Source: CAZDYP01 sp964509505 (GTDB taxonomy: Bacteria > Chloroflexota > Anaerolineae > JACRMK01). Taken from it: a stretch of DNA of 50,892 nt. The stretch lies in assembly GCA_964509505.1 (NCBI GenBank), contig CAZDYP010000011.1, positions 1 through 50,892 on the forward strand. The letters are read 5' to 3'. Shown here piece after piece: positions 34,826 through 44,162 of the stretch. Made by a program: the position numbers and the translations under genes. The number at the start of each line of letters is the position of its first letter. The first letter of the stretch is position 1. The notes under the pieces were generated by a model. That model did no database searches and was not told the origin of the DNA. It saw only the letters and a list, made by a program, of their open reading frames with translations.

Positions 34826-35275
34826 ATGGAACTCACGATTAACAATCAAATTTACAAAATCGAGAACGACCAAAATCGTCTCTTGGTTTATGTGCTACGC
34901 AACGACCTGCATCTGACAGGCACGAAGCTTGGTTGCGGCGCGGGCTTATGCGGCGCTTGCACTGTGATGGTGGATGGCAAAGCCGTGCGCTCATGCCAGA
35001 CACCCTTGGAACAAGTCGCAGGCAAAAAGATTACGACGATTGAAGGACTCGCCAGGGGCAACCAACTCCATCCGTTACAACAAGCGTTCATTGACGAGCA
35101 AGTGCCGCAATGCGGCTGGTGTATGCCAGGACAAATCATGACAGCAGCCGCGTTCCTCATGCAAATACCCAAACCGAATGATGATGAGATCGTCGAGGCG
35201 ATGGGCAAAAACCTTTGTCGCTGTGGCTGCTACGTGCGGATTAAGCGGGCGGTGAAGCGGGCGGCTAACCTCTAG
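34826..35275 (+). CDS. [2Fe-2S] subunit of a molybdenum hydroxylase (IorA-like)
   Basis: Product of 149 residues. The plant-type cluster motif CGAGLCGAC with the later Cys (about 37-58) and the second cluster CGWC...CRCGC (about 98-135) are complete. This is the small subunit of isoquinoline-oxidoreductase/aldehyde-dehydrogenase-type enzymes, passing electrons from the Mo centre. It precedes the large-subunit gene by about 80 nt that contain a short-word repeat. No FAD (CoxM-type) subunit is nearby, which places it with the two-subunit IorAB branch that donates to cytochromes or quinone. Confidence 0.93.
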   Translation: MELTINNQIYKIENDQNRLLVYVLRNDLHLTGTKLGCGAGLCGACTVMVDGKAVRSCQTPLEQVAGKKITTIEGLARGNQLHPLQQAFIDEQVPQCGWCMPGQIMTAAAFLMQIPKPNDDEIVEAMGKNLCRCGCYVRIKRAVKRAANL

Positions 35276-35277
35276 AG

Positions 35278-35343
35278 GGCCATCAAGGGAGATTGAGGGA
35301 AATTAGGGGGATAGCCGCTTCCTCTTATCTCCCCCTTATCTCC
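35278..35343. repeat. Short-word hairpin repeat (GGGAGATT / CTTATCTCCCCC words)
   Basis: GGGAGATTGAGGGAAATTAG on one side and CTTATCTCCCCCTTATCTCC on the other are complementary word runs between the two subunit genes. The same words occur inside the helicase gene at 45940-45968. Confidence 0.7.
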
Positions 35344-35358
35344 TGTTCAGATACAACG

Positions 35359-37545
35359 ATGACTAAACAATCATCCACTAAAAAAATAAGATTGACTCGC
35401 CGTCAGTTTCTCGTCGGCGCAGGTGTGACGACGGCGGGCTTGTGCGTCGCGTTTTATGCGGGCGTGTCGCCCATGCAAAAATACGTCGCCGAAAATACCG
35501 CTGCATTCATCCGTGAGCAGACCGATGACCCGAATGCGTGGCTGCGTATCTTGCCGAACAACCGCGTGCAGTTTCTCATCAACAAGATGGAGATGGGGCA
35601 AGGCATCCAAACTGCGCTCATGCAAATTGTGGCCGAGGAGCTCGAAGTCCCGTTCGATCTGATTGATGCGCCATACGTCAGCACGATGCTCATGGCGTCT
35701 GACGCGGCAGGCACAGCGGGCAGCTTCAGCGTGTCCACCTCGTACTTCGCATTGCGTCGCGCCGCCGCCGAAGCGCGTGAGACGTTGAAGCAACTCGCCG
35801 CGCAAAAATTGGGCGCGCCCATCAACGCATTGACGGCGCGCCATGGGCGCATCATCGTAACTGCGGAACCCCACAAGGGCGTTAGCTATGGTGAACTTGT
35901 CGCCGATCAAAAAATCGTGCGGACGCTGAAAGACAAACCCCCACTCAAGCGTGTTGAAGATTTTCAAGTGATTGGACAGAACGTGCCGCGTGTGGACATT
36001 CCCGCGAAGGTGACGGGCAAAGCGCAATACGGTTTTGATGCGTGGGTGGATGGGCTGTGGCATGGCAAGGTCGCCCGCCCGCCGCAGCTCGGCGCGAAGA
36101 TCGGCAAGGTGGATGCGAGCGCCGTGAAAGCCATGCCCAATGTGCAGGTTGTTGTGGCTGGTGAGTTCGTCGGCGTCGTCGCGCCCACCGAAGAGCAAGC
36201 GACGATTGCGCTCAACAACCTTGACATTGAATGGAAGACCGAACGCGTGTGGCAACAAGCGGACATTGATGCGCTGTTGACGACGCAGGGCGGTGGCGTG
36301 GTCATCCGTGAACGCGGCGACGTGAGCGATGGTTTGTCGCGAGCGACACAAAAATTATCGGCAACGTATCGCACACCCTTCGCCGCGCAGACGCCATTGG
36401 AAATGCAAGGCGCAGTGGCGGATGTGCGCGACGCTGCAGCGCACGTGTGGGTCTCGACGCAAGCGCCTGCCTCGGTGCAAACACAGGTGGCAAATGCGCT
36501 GGGTTTGAAAGCGACGCAAGTCGAAGTGCAACCGCTGTACATTGGGGGCGGCTATGGACGCAAGTCGTTGAGCGATGCCGCGGTGGATGCGGCGCGTTTG
36601 TCGAAGGCGATAGGCAAGCCTGTGCGCGTCGCATGGTCGCGTCCGGATGAGTTTCAGTATGGGCATCTGCGTCCGCCCACGCTGAGCCAATTGGAAGCGG
36701 GACTCGACGCGCAAGGTCGCATCGTCGCGTGGGATTATAAACAAGCGAGTGGCTTGGTGCTATTCACCTATTTTCCCGCATTTTTGCGTTCGCTCTTGGG
36801 CAGCGACTTCGGCGCGATGCGCGGCGCGCTCACGTCATACAACTTTGCGAACCAACGCACGACCGCGTTCTTGCGCGAGTTGCCCGTGAGGACGGGACCA
36901 TGGCGCGGATTGGGTCTTGTCGTCAATGTGTTCGCCGTCGAATCGTTTGTGGATGAGCTCGCGCACGCGGCGAAAGTGGATCCGCTCGAATTTCGTTTGC
37001 GTCACCTCGACGCACAGGCAGAACGGTTGCGCGCGGTGTTGCAAGCGGCAGCGAAGAAAGCGGGGTGGGGCAAAACGCTAGGCGAGCATCGCGGGCGTGG
37101 CATTGCGTGTTGCGAGGACGGCGGCTCCTATGTCGCGCAAGTCGCAGAGGTAACGGTGAATCGCGCGACAGGCAAGGTGAAAGTGGACCGCATCGTGACC
37201 GCGTTCGATTGCGGCTTGATGGTGAACCCGCGCAACATCGAAGCGCAAATTGAGGGCAATGTGATGTGGGGCGTCAGCACGACGTTGTTCGAAGAGCTCG
37301 TCGTGAAGGATGGACGGCTCGAAGCGAAAAATTTTGATCAGTATCCGATTATCACGATGCGCGATGCGCCCGATGTCGAGCAGGTGTTGCTCAATCGCCC
37401 TGAGCTGCCGCCGAGTGGCGTGGGCGAGCCGCCGATTGGTCCCGTCGCGGCGGCGATTGCCAATGCGGTGTTCGATGCGACAGGCGCGCGGGTGCGACAA
37501 TTGCCCATAACACCCGCACGGGTGTTGGCGGCGTTGAAGGGATAA
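35359..37545 (+). CDS. Molybdopterin-binding large subunit of a xanthine-dehydrogenase-family hydroxylase (IorB-like)
   Basis: Product of 728 residues from the ATG at 35359. The N-terminus carries a twin-arginine signal (LTRRQFLVGAGVTTAG, about 12-27) as in periplasmic IorB. Mo-cofactor segments include NKMEMGQGIQTALMQI, DIPAKVTGKAQYG, GGGYGRKS and, near the C-terminus, the catalytic Glu in GVGEPPIGP. MVNPRNIEAQIEGNVMWG is the usual large-subunit motif. Together with the [2Fe-2S] subunit it would hydroxylate an aldehyde or N-heterocycle outside the membrane. The substrate is unknown. There is no clear ribosome-binding site because a word repeat fills the gap. Confidence 0.92.
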   Translation: MTKQSSTKKIRLTRRQFLVGAGVTTAGLCVAFYAGVSPMQKYVAENTAAFIREQTDDPNAWLRILPNNRVQFLINKMEMGQGIQTALMQIVAEELEVPFDLIDAPYVSTMLMASDAAGTAGSFSVSTSYFALRRAAAEARETLKQLAAQKLGAPINALTARHGRIIVTAEPHKGVSYGELVADQKIVRTLKDKPPLKRVEDFQVIGQNVPRVDIPAKVTGKAQYGFDAWVDGLWHGKVARPPQLGAKIGKVDASAVKAMPNVQVVVAGEFVGVVAPTEEQATIALNNLDIEWKTERVWQQADIDALLTTQGGGVVIRERGDVSDGLSRATQKLSATYRTPFAAQTPLEMQGAVADVRDAAAHVWVSTQAPASVQTQVANALGLKATQVEVQPLYIGGGYGRKSLSDAAVDAARLSKAIGKPVRVAWSRPDEFQYGHLRPPTLSQLEAGLDAQGRIVAWDYKQASGLVLFTYFPAFLRSLLGSDFGAMRGALTSYNFANQRTTAFLRELPVRTGPWRGLGLVVNVFAVESFVDELAHAAKVDPLEFRLRHLDAQAERLRAVLQAAAKKAGWGKTLGEHRGRGIACCEDGGSYVAQVAEVTVNRATGKVKVDRIVTAFDCGLMVNPRNIEAQIEGNVMWGVSTTLFEELVVKDGRLEAKNFDQYPIITMRDAPDVEQVLLNRPELPPSGVGEPPIGPVAAAIANAVFDATGARVRQLPITPARVLAALKG

Positions 37546-37649
37546 GCGCGAAGAAGCACAACCGTCACCAAGAAAATTTTGTGTTTTAGAGGCACTCTTC
37601 TAATCGCTTAGGCTATAATCGCCGCAACCACCACTTCGTGGAGAAGCTT

Positions 37650-38300
37650 ATGAGCGGTTCTGGTAAGACGACGTTGTTAGCCATGCTTGCAGGTTTGTTG
37701 CGACTCAGCGCGGCGCTATCATTATTGACAAGCGTGACTTGGGGCGCATGGACGAAGCCGAACGCGCCATGTTTCACCGCGCGCAAATTGGCTTCACGTT
37801 TCAAGCCAACAATCTCGTCTCATATCTGACGGCTTTGGAAAATGTTGAATTGATGTTGCGACTGAATAGGCGCTATGATGCGCAGGGACGCGCACGCGCG
37901 GTTGGAGTTGGCTGAACGGTTCGACAATTTGCCACGTCAATTGTCGGGTGGACAACAACAACGGGTGGCGATTGCTCGCGCGCTCATTCACAATCCAAGC
38001 GTGGTGCTTGCCGACGAGCCCACCGCTTCGTTGGACACGGAACGCGCGCATCAAGGTGTGGAGACTTTCGCGCAGCTCATTCACGAACAACAACGCGCAG
38101 GCATCATGGTCACGCACGACCTGCGGATGTGCGCTTATGCTGACCGGGTGATTCAGATGATGGATGGACGCGTGGCAAACATCTACGATACGCCGCACGC
38201 AGTGGCGGCGTTGGCGCGTCTGGGCAGACACGCCCCCCTCCTCAACTTAATGTTACAACCACAAAACCGTTTGTGGGATTGGCAGGCGGCGCTAAACTAG
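37650..38300 (+). pseudogene. Decayed ABC transporter ATPase (LolD/MacB-like)
   Basis: Three frames together give one ATPase. Frame 1 starts at Walker A (SGSGKTTLLAMLAGLLR, from 37650). A second frame holds IIIDKRDLGRMDEAERAMF, IGFTFQANNLV (Q-loop) and LTALENVELML. A third (from about 37875) holds LSGGQQQRVAIARAL, VVLADEPTASLD and IMVTHDL. At least two frameshifts separate them, and about 35 residues before Walker A are missing. TATAAT at 37614-37619 may be the old promoter. No permease gene is adjacent. Confidence 0.88.
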
Positions 38301-38339
38301 CTCAAATTTTTTAGACGCAGTAGATATCCAAATTCGAGG

Positions 38340-38475
38340 GACCGGTCAGGTTTCGCTATTGCAGATGGCTATGAATGCGCGGGGTGGCAGCGAAGTTGGC
38401 TTCCGCCGACTGAGGAAAACCCGCTAGTCCGCGCAGGCGAATTTGGTGATGTATAGCCGCGAATTTTATTGGCAA
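38340..38475. repeat. Degraded interspersed repeat
   Basis: A non-coding stretch with AAAACCCGCTAGTCCGCGCA and GTATAGCCGCGAATTTTATT resembles a dispersed palindromic repeat that I associate with other Chloroflexota genomes (from memory, not checked). It separates the ATPase pseudogene from the sigma factor. Positions 38301-38619 otherwise hold no gene. Confidence 0.4.
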
Positions 38476-38619
38476 GGGCTCCCGTTACTTGCAAACAACA
38501 CTCGAAATGGCCATCAGTGCGTAACGTGAGTGACCTCAAAGTCAAGAGAACCATTTTTTATTGCGCGAATAGCTAGCCCACGCGGGTTTGGGCAATTCGC
38601 AAGCGCTAAGAAGAATGAG

Positions 38620-39216
38620 ATGATGGATATGGAAATGCACTCCCCAGCTCAAAGTGATCCCCATTTGATGCAGCAAGTGCAGCAACACGACACACGCGCG
38701 TTGCAAACCTTGTACGAGCGTTACACGAGTCGGGCTCTGGGCTTGGCGGTAAAAATTTTGCGAGACCGCGCTTTGGCGGAAGAGGTGGCTCAAGAAGCGT
38801 TCTGGCGCGTGTGGCAACGTGCCAAGCAGTTCGAGTATGGGCGCGGCGATTTCACGCGCTGGCTTGACGGCATCGTGCGCCATCTCGCGTTGGACGAGCT
38901 GCGTCGCGCGAAAGGGCACGTCGAACACGGCAACGACGAACAGTTTGAAGAGATACTGGCGGAGGCCGCAAGCGCGAAGCAGGACGCAACCGATGTGGCG
39001 GAGCTGGTGGACGCGCGTTTGCGCAAACAACATGTATTGAGCGCATTGCAAACCTTGCCCCTTTTACAACGGCAGATCATTGAGCTGTCGTTCTTTCAGG
39101 GATTGACACGCCGAGAAATTGCGCGGCAATTGGGTGTGCCGCTCGGCACGGTTCATACGCGCGCTTGGTTGGGACTTAACAAATTGCGCGATATGTTGGA
39201 CGGAGCAGCAGCATAA
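38620..39216 (+). CDS. ECF-type sigma factor (LitS/SigK-like)
   Basis: Product of about 198 residues. Of several closely spaced ATGs the one at 38620 is taken provisionally; 38635 is possible. Region 2 reads ALGLAVKILRDRALAEEVAQ, then EAFWRVWQRAKQF and WLDGIVRHLALDELRR. Region 4 reads LPLLQRQIIELSFFQGLTRR and GVPLGTVHTRAWLGLNKLR. No anti-sigma gene follows; an SDR gene starts 4 nt after the stop. In LitR/CarH systems such sigma factors are produced in the light and drive photoprotective genes. The nearby Cfa/FAD/DUF1365 operon would be the natural target (inference). Confidence 0.88.
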   Translation: MMDMEMHSPAQSDPHLMQQVQQHDTRALQTLYERYTSRALGLAVKILRDRALAEEVAQEAFWRVWQRAKQFEYGRGDFTRWLDGIVRHLALDELRRAKGHVEHGNDEQFEEILAEAASAKQDATDVAELVDARLRKQHVLSALQTLPLLQRQIIELSFFQGLTRREIARQLGVPLGTVHTRAWLGLNKLRDMLDGAAA

Positions 39217-39220
39217 CAGT

Positions 39221-40072
39221 ATGAACACTACAGGTCAGGTCGTCATCACAGGTTGTTCGTCGGGGTTGGGGCGCGTTACGGCTTTGCATCTTGCGCGCAA
39301 TGGTTGGCAGGTGTTTGCGACGGTGCGCCGCGAGGCGGATCGTCAAAGTTTGTCTGAGGAGTGGCAAACGCAAGGTGGCAAAGGACAGCTCAGTATTCTC
39401 CTATGCGACATTACGCAGACAGAACAGATTGAAGCCTTGCGTCGCGCCGTTGCCACTCACACACCTCAATTGACTGCGCTTATTAACAATGCTGGCACGG
39501 CCTTCGCTGCGCCGCTTGAGTTGCTGCCCATTACAGCCTTGCGGCAACAACTCGAAATCAACACTATCGCCCATGTGGCAGTGACGCAAGCGCTCTTACC
39601 ACACCTCAAAGCAGCGCGCGGGCTCATCGTGAACGTCAGCAGTTTAGGCGGGCGCGTGGTGTTTCCCGTGACAGGCGCGTATCATGCTTCCAAGTTCGCG
39701 TTCGAAGCGTTGAGCGACGCGCTCCGCGTAGAACTGGCGCCGTGGGGTGTGCGCGTCTGCGTGGTCGAAGCAGGCGGCAGTCACACGCCCATTTGGAGCA
39801 AAGGCGAAATGCAAGGGCAACTGTCTGAAGCTAAAGCGCAACAGAACGCCTACGGCGCCCTTATTCAGAGCTATATGAACATTACGGCTGGCGTCACACG
39901 CAACGGCTTTCCGCCGCAACAGTTTGCGGAACTCATCGAGCGCATTCTGCGAACCCCGTCGCCACGCGCGCGTTACCAACTGGGGCGTTGGGTTGGGACT
40001 ACCATTATGCTGCGGCAATTGTTGCCCGATTGGGCGTGGGATGCTTGGGTGAGGCGTTTGTATCGTTGGTGA
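39221..40072 (+). CDS. Short-chain dehydrogenase/reductase coupled to the ECF sigma factor
   Basis: Product of 283 residues from the ATG at 39221, 4 nt after the sigma stop; earlier frame overlaps the sigma gene. It has the cofactor motif TGCSSGLGRVTA (about 9-20), NNAGTA, NVSSLGGRV and the catalytic YHASK (about 153). The C-terminal half resembles retinol-dehydrogenase-like SDRs. It is presumably co-expressed with the sigma factor. It ends 8 nt from the stop of the convergent DUF1365 gene, a very tight convergent junction without a visible terminator. Confidence 0.87.
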   Translation: MNTTGQVVITGCSSGLGRVTALHLARNGWQVFATVRREADRQSLSEEWQTQGGKGQLSILLCDITQTEQIEALRRAVATHTPQLTALINNAGTAFAAPLELLPITALRQQLEINTIAHVAVTQALLPHLKAARGLIVNVSSLGGRVVFPVTGAYHASKFAFEALSDALRVELAPWGVRVCVVEAGGSHTPIWSKGEMQGQLSEAKAQQNAYGALIQSYMNITAGVTRNGFPPQQFAELIERILRTPSPRARYQLGRWVGTTIMLRQLLPDWAWDAWVRRLYRW

Positions 40073-40080
40073 AGTGACCT

Positions 40081-40863
40081 TTAGCGTTTCGTCATGCGTT
40101 GATAGGTGAAGTGGCGTTTGTCTAGCCATGGCGCCTTCAAGCGCCACAATTTCAACGCTTGCCAGTGGATGAGCGCGATGATCTGCACGGTTAGCAATGG
40201 ATAGCGCCAGAACGCCGCCCACAACGAGCGGGTGGTCAATGGTTGCAAATCGCCCCACAAACTCGCTTGAAAAAATTTTTCGTCTTGCTGAAATTCATCA
40301 ATCTGCACGCGCAATGTGACGCCGCCAATAGGCGTGAGCGTAAATTCATAGCGCGCCTCCATGGCGATGAATGGTGAGACGTAAAATATTTTGTCTGCTT
40401 GATAGCGTTTGGCGGGAGTGTGGCTGGGCAACGCGCATTGCTCGTCTAACAGGTAAAGGAAGGTTTCCTCGAAGGTATTGTTTACCTCTGCCACCACGCA
40501 AACCCACTCGCCCCGCGCATTATAACAATAGTAGAAACTGACTGGATTGAAGACGTAACCGAGGATGCGCGGATTCGTCAGCAAATAAATTTTCCCATCC
40601 GCCAATGAGATGCCGCGCTCCGCTAACAATGCGAGGAGATTCACTTTGATGTCGCGCTGCGCGTCGCCCCAATAATCGCGGCTATGCACCGAGATGAGAT
40701 TGAAGCGATTGTAACCAAAGATGGGCAGACGATTCAGCGCAGGCAAATCATCGAGGTCGAGCAGCAAGCTGAACACGGGATAAGTGAAAGTATTCTGCAC
40801 CGGAACGCGGCGACTGTGCATCAGCTTGCCTGTTAAGAGGTAGGAAGTCATTGAGTTAATCAC
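40081..40863 (-). CDS. DUF1365 family protein
   Basis: Product of 260 residues. The N-terminal LLTGKLMHSRRVPVQNTFTY, FLLxTNPRILGYVFNPVSFYYCY-like core (YLLTNPRILGYVFNPVSFYY) and VEEF-type segments identify DUF1365. Its biochemical role is unknown, but it occurs almost always beside an FAD amine-oxidase-like protein and a cyclopropane-fatty-acid-synthase-like methyltransferase, often in singlet-oxygen or light regulons. Its start overlaps the stop of the FAD gene by 8 nt, so it is translationally coupled and the last gene of the minus-strand operon. Confidence 0.92.
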   Translation of the reverse strand: MINSMTSYLLTGKLMHSRRVPVQNTFTYPVFSLLLDLDDLPALNRLPIFGYNRFNLISVHSRDYWGDAQRDIKVNLLALLAERGISLADGKIYLLTNPRILGYVFNPVSFYYCYNARGEWVCVVAEVNNTFEETFLYLLDEQCALPSHTPAKRYQADKIFYVSPFIAMEARYEFTLTPIGGVTLRVQIDEFQQDEKFFQASLWGDLQPLTTRSLWAAFWRYPLLTVQIIALIHWQALKLWRLKAPWLDKRHFTYQRMTKR

Positions 40864-42226
40864 CCGGGAGCATAGGCGCTTGCTCAGTCAATGGCTGTGG
40901 CTTGATGGTGGTTTGCGCGAGCAGTGAGGCGTCGAGTCGCTTGGGCACCCAAGGAGCGCCCAACAAGTTCGCAACCGTCACGCCTGACTTTACGCCATCC
41001 TCATGAAACCCATAGCCGCACCACGCGCCGCAGAAATAAGTATGGCGTTGTCCGTTGATGATGGGCAGTCGGTGTCGCGCCTCGAGGCTCGCCAGCGAAT
41101 ACTGGGGATGCGCGTAGCGAATCTCTTTGATGATTTTGCGCTCATCAATCGCATCGTGCGGGTTGATGGTCACGCAGTAGTTGGTTGATGTGTTCAGGTT
41201 TTGCAACGAGTTCATCCAATACGTCATCGAAACTCGTTGCTTTGCGCCTTCAGGTTGATGCAAGGTGTAGTTCCACGAAGCCCAAGCGGTTTTGTGACGC
41301 GGCAACATGCGCTCGTCGGTGTGCAGTATGGCAAGGTTGGACTGGTAGGGGATTTGATTGAGGATGTCGCGTTCTGCGTCGGATGGATCGGCGAGCAGCT
41401 GCAAAGTTTGGTCCGTGTGCGTCGCCAACACGACGGCGTCGAAGGCGCGTAAGCTGCCGTCAGCGAAGGTGAGCGTTACGCCATGTTCGTGGCGGCGCAC
41501 GACGCGCACGGCGCAATTCAAATGAATCGCCTGACGAAACGGTTGGGTCAACGCGCGCACGTACGCATGGCTGCCGCCTGTCACTGTGCGCCAACGTATG
41601 GAGGTTGGCACGTCGAGCAAACCATGATTGCGGTAGAATTCGAAGAAGTATTTGGCGGGGAAGCCTTCGATCAACGCATGGGACGAGGACCAGATGGCTG
41701 AGGCAGCAGGGACGAGGCAATAGCGGATGAAATAATTGCTATAGCCCTTTGCTTGGGCGAATTGGAGCAACGTGTAATGCTCATAGGCTGGGTCTTCAGC
41801 TGCCACTTTGGCTTCGTTGCAGAAGCGCAGGTAATCACGTAACATTTGCCAGTAGTGTGGATTCAACGCATGACTCCAGCGCGTCAAGAGCCCTGGCAAT
41901 GTGCGACTGCCATACTCGAATCCTGTCGACCGCTCGCTGACACTGAAGGACATGTTGCTCCATTCGGTTTGTACATTCAACTCTGCGAACAAGCGTGTGA
42001 GCAAGGGATAGGTGCGCGTGTTGTACACAATGAAGCCTGTGTCAATGGGCAATGGTTGTCCTTGATGGTCAACGACGATCGTGTTGGTGTGTCCGCCAAT
42101 ATAGTCGGCTGCTTCGAATACTTCGATGCGATATTGATGACGTAACAAATGGGCCGCGGTCAGACCGCTGATGCCCGCGCCAATGATGGCGATGTGTTTG
42201 GGGTTGGGAAAAAGGGTGTGAGACAT
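40856..42226 (-). CDS. FAD/NAD(P)-binding amine-oxidase-like oxidoreductase
   Basis: Product of 456 residues. The N-terminal dinucleotide fold IAIIGAGISGLTAAHLL (about 13-29) with the ribose-binding FEAADYIGGHTNTI is intact. The C-terminal YFCGAWCGYGFHEDGVKSG is the family's FAD-binding ending (about 410). Homologues are annotated as NAD/FAD-binding proteins with the DUF1365-Cfa operon and are thought to modify membrane fatty acyl chains. A heptamer-like repeat lies just upstream (42228-42275). Confidence 0.9.
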   Translation of the reverse strand: MSHTLFPNPKHIAIIGAGISGLTAAHLLRHQYRIEVFEAADYIGGHTNTIVVDHQGQPLPIDTGFIVYNTRTYPLLTRLFAELNVQTEWSNMSFSVSERSTGFEYGSRTLPGLLTRWSHALNPHYWQMLRDYLRFCNEAKVAAEDPAYEHYTLLQFAQAKGYSNYFIRYCLVPAASAIWSSSHALIEGFPAKYFFEFYRNHGLLDVPTSIRWRTVTGGSHAYVRALTQPFRQAIHLNCAVRVVRRHEHGVTLTFADGSLRAFDAVVLATHTDQTLQLLADPSDAERDILNQIPYQSNLAILHTDERMLPRHKTAWASWNYTLHQPEGAKQRVSMTYWMNSLQNLNTSTNYCVTINPHDAIDERKIIKEIRYAHPQYSLASLEARHRLPIINGQRHTYFCGAWCGYGFHEDGVKSGVTVANLLGAPWVPKRLDASLLAQTTIKPQPLTEQAPMLPGD

Positions 42227-42227
42227 G

Positions 42228-42275
42228 GAATGTTTAGATATTTGGATATTGGGATATTAGCGACTAGCGACTAGC
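42228..42275. repeat. Short-word repeat (GATATTTG / GCGACTA words)
   Basis: TAGATATTTGGATATTGGGA and repeated GCGACTA words fill the gap before the FAD gene and reach the C-terminal codons of the DUF1475-like gene. Smaller than the other members of the family. Confidence 0.6.
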
Positions 42276-42590
42276 GCCGAGCCAAAAGCGGCGTGTGTCG
42301 CCTTGACTGTGGCGTAGCGCCAGCAGTACGTAGAGACATGCGAGCCAGTTGCCCAGAATCATGAGCGCGATAATCCACAATACTTTGTTGAGGACAGAGC
42401 GTTCACGATAAATGATCCAACCTGCGAATAGCCAGAAGCCCGTGTACAAATCTGCCAGCGAGACTATACCCCATGGCATGGCTAACAACTTTGCGCCTTC
42501 GCCTGTAAAATCGCCGAAGCCGAAGCCATAGACCAGGACAGCCGTCATACCAAGCCACAGGCTAAATACAAGTGTTGATGTGAGTTTCAT
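42264..42590 (-). CDS. Small membrane protein, DUF1475-like
   Basis: Product of 108 residues with three hydrophobic segments (LVFSLWLGMTAVLVYGFGFG, IVSLADLYTGFWLFAGWIIY, IIALMILGNWLACLYVLLAL). The GEGAKLLAMPWGIVSLADLY segment fits what I recall of DUF1475. It overlaps the Cfa-like gene by four bases (ATGA) and belongs to the same operon. The function is unknown; proximity suggests a role in membrane-lipid modification or its electron supply. Confidence 0.75.
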   Translation of the reverse strand: MKLTSTLVFSLWLGMTAVLVYGFGFGDFTGEGAKLLAMPWGIVSLADLYTGFWLFAGWIIYRERSVLNKVLWIIALMILGNWLACLYVLLALRHSQGDTRRFWLGASR

Positions 42591-43867
42591 ACATATTCCT
42601 CATTGGTCATGCCCAAAGGCACTGACTCGATGGAGGGGACAGGCGCAGCAGAGCGCTGCGTTTCCCCGAAGCACCGTAGTTGAGCGGGGTGATATAGATA
42701 GGCGCGCGTGCGCGGCATGTGATTGTCAAGCCCGTTGGTGAAGTTCAGTTGATACAAACGAATGGTGCCGTAACGAAACCCCGCTGCCGACAAATTCAAA
42801 TAGAGCATCCACATGCGGATGAAGGTTTCGTCGTACATGCGCACGATAGCGTCGCATTGCGCCGCGACACGCTGAATCCAATGATCCAATGTTTGCGCGT
42901 AATGCAAGCGCCAATCTTCGACATCATAGACGTTCAAATTTCTGGCGTTCAGCGGTTCAATCAGTTCGGGCAGCGTTGGCAGATAGCCGCCCGGAAAAAT
43001 GTATTTTTCAATCCATGGATCATTTGGGCCTGACTGCACAGCGCCGATGGTGTGCAGCAAGCCCACGCCGCCCGGCTTCAACCAGCGTTGCACGCCGTCA
43101 AAATAAGTGGGAATGAACGACTTGCCGACTTGCTCGCACATGCCGACGGATACGAAGCGATCAAAGACGCCTTCGGCCTCACGATAATCTTTGAGAAAGA
43201 TTCGCACGCGCCCCGCTAAACCGCGTTGTTTGATCATGGTCTGGACATAGTCGTATTGTTCTTCCGAAATCGTGTAGCCTGTGCAATGCACGCCATAATG
43301 TTCCGCCGCATAAAACATCAACGCACCCCACCCACAACCAATGTCCACGAGGGTTTGGTTGGGTTGGAGTCGCAACTTGCGGCAGATGTGTTCGTGCTTG
43401 TTGCGTTGAGCCTGATCGAGCGTGTCGTTAGGATCGCAGAAATAGGCGCAAGTGTAGGTCATGTTTGAATCGAGCCAGAGCCGATAAAAGTCATTGCCTA
43501 AATCGTAATGGCGCGAGACGTTGCGCTTTGCGCCGCCGATGGTATTGCGTGTGACGAACAACGACCATAGATAATTGAGACGTTCACGCCACGACAAACG
43601 CGAGTAAGCGAAGCGTGTATGAAATTTGAGCAGGTCTTGCAGCGAGCCGTCGACCTCTATGTCGCTTGCCATGTATGCCTCGCCGAAGCCCAATGAACCA
43701 TCACGCAGAATACGTCGCGCTGCCGCTTCGGTCTTGAGCGTCAAGGTGAAGCGAGGCGCGCCTAACCCGTACTGCTCACTCTCACCCGTCCAAAATCGTG
43801 CGTGGAATGGGGTGTCTGGAAATTGCTCACTCAACTCTCGCAAAATTTTTTGCGCTAAGGCTTTCAT
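42587..43867 (-). CDS. cfa: Cyclopropane-fatty-acid-synthase-like SAM methyltransferase
   Basis: Product of 426 residues with AAGGA 7 nt before the ATG. SAM-binding motif VDIGCGWGALMFYAAEHYG (about 174-192), preceded by HYDLGNDFYRLWLDSNMTYT, which is the lipid-binding/active segment of CFA synthases, and QYDYVQTMIKQRGL. It methylates unsaturated acyl chains of membrane phospholipids using SAM. In light and singlet-oxygen regulons such enzymes work with FAD and DUF1365 partners, probably in forming furan-type or otherwise modified fatty acids (family knowledge plus inference). First gene of the four-gene operon. Confidence 0.93.
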   Translation of the reverse strand: MKALAQKILRELSEQFPDTPFHARFWTGESEQYGLGAPRFTLTLKTEAAARRILRDGSLGFGEAYMASDIEVDGSLQDLLKFHTRFAYSRLSWRERLNYLWSLFVTRNTIGGAKRNVSRHYDLGNDFYRLWLDSNMTYTCAYFCDPNDTLDQAQRNKHEHICRKLRLQPNQTLVDIGCGWGALMFYAAEHYGVHCTGYTISEEQYDYVQTMIKQRGLAGRVRIFLKDYREAEGVFDRFVSVGMCEQVGKSFIPTYFDGVQRWLKPGGVGLLHTIGAVQSGPNDPWIEKYIFPGGYLPTLPELIEPLNARNLNVYDVEDWRLHYAQTLDHWIQRVAAQCDAIVRMYDETFIRMWMLYLNLSAAGFRYGTIRLYQLNFTNGLDNHMPRTRAYLYHPAQLRCFGETQRSAAPVPSIESVPLGMTNEEYV

Positions 43868-43947
43868 CGCTCATTCCTTGTGTAAGACAAATGGGCAAGC
43901 GCCCCCCCGAGACATTACCATCTTGCCTGCATAAAAATTTCCCACCC

Positions 43948-43964
43948 ATGTTCAGAAAGCGTGT
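43948..43964. repeat. 17-nt direct repeat, left copy (partner at 45475-45491)
   Basis: CATGTTCAGAAAGCGTG here and CATGTTCAGAAATCGTG at 45475-45491 differ at one base, both preceded by an AAATTT run. The two copies flank the pair of MaoC genes. No gene is supported in 43868-44354. Confidence 0.5.
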
Positions 43965-44162
43965 GTGGCGGAACACGGTGAGATGACGGCGTTCTCTCAC
44001 GCCGCCCGCGTGCCAGCGAGCGCGCTCTCCGCGCCGATGCATGTTTTCTTGACATGCGCTAAATTTCCTTGCGCCATAGATACGTTGGACAACGCCAAGC
44101 GTATTTATGGCGACGACAAATTTCTTGCTTGAATTTTTGAAATGCTTTGTCTTTAGTTCAGC

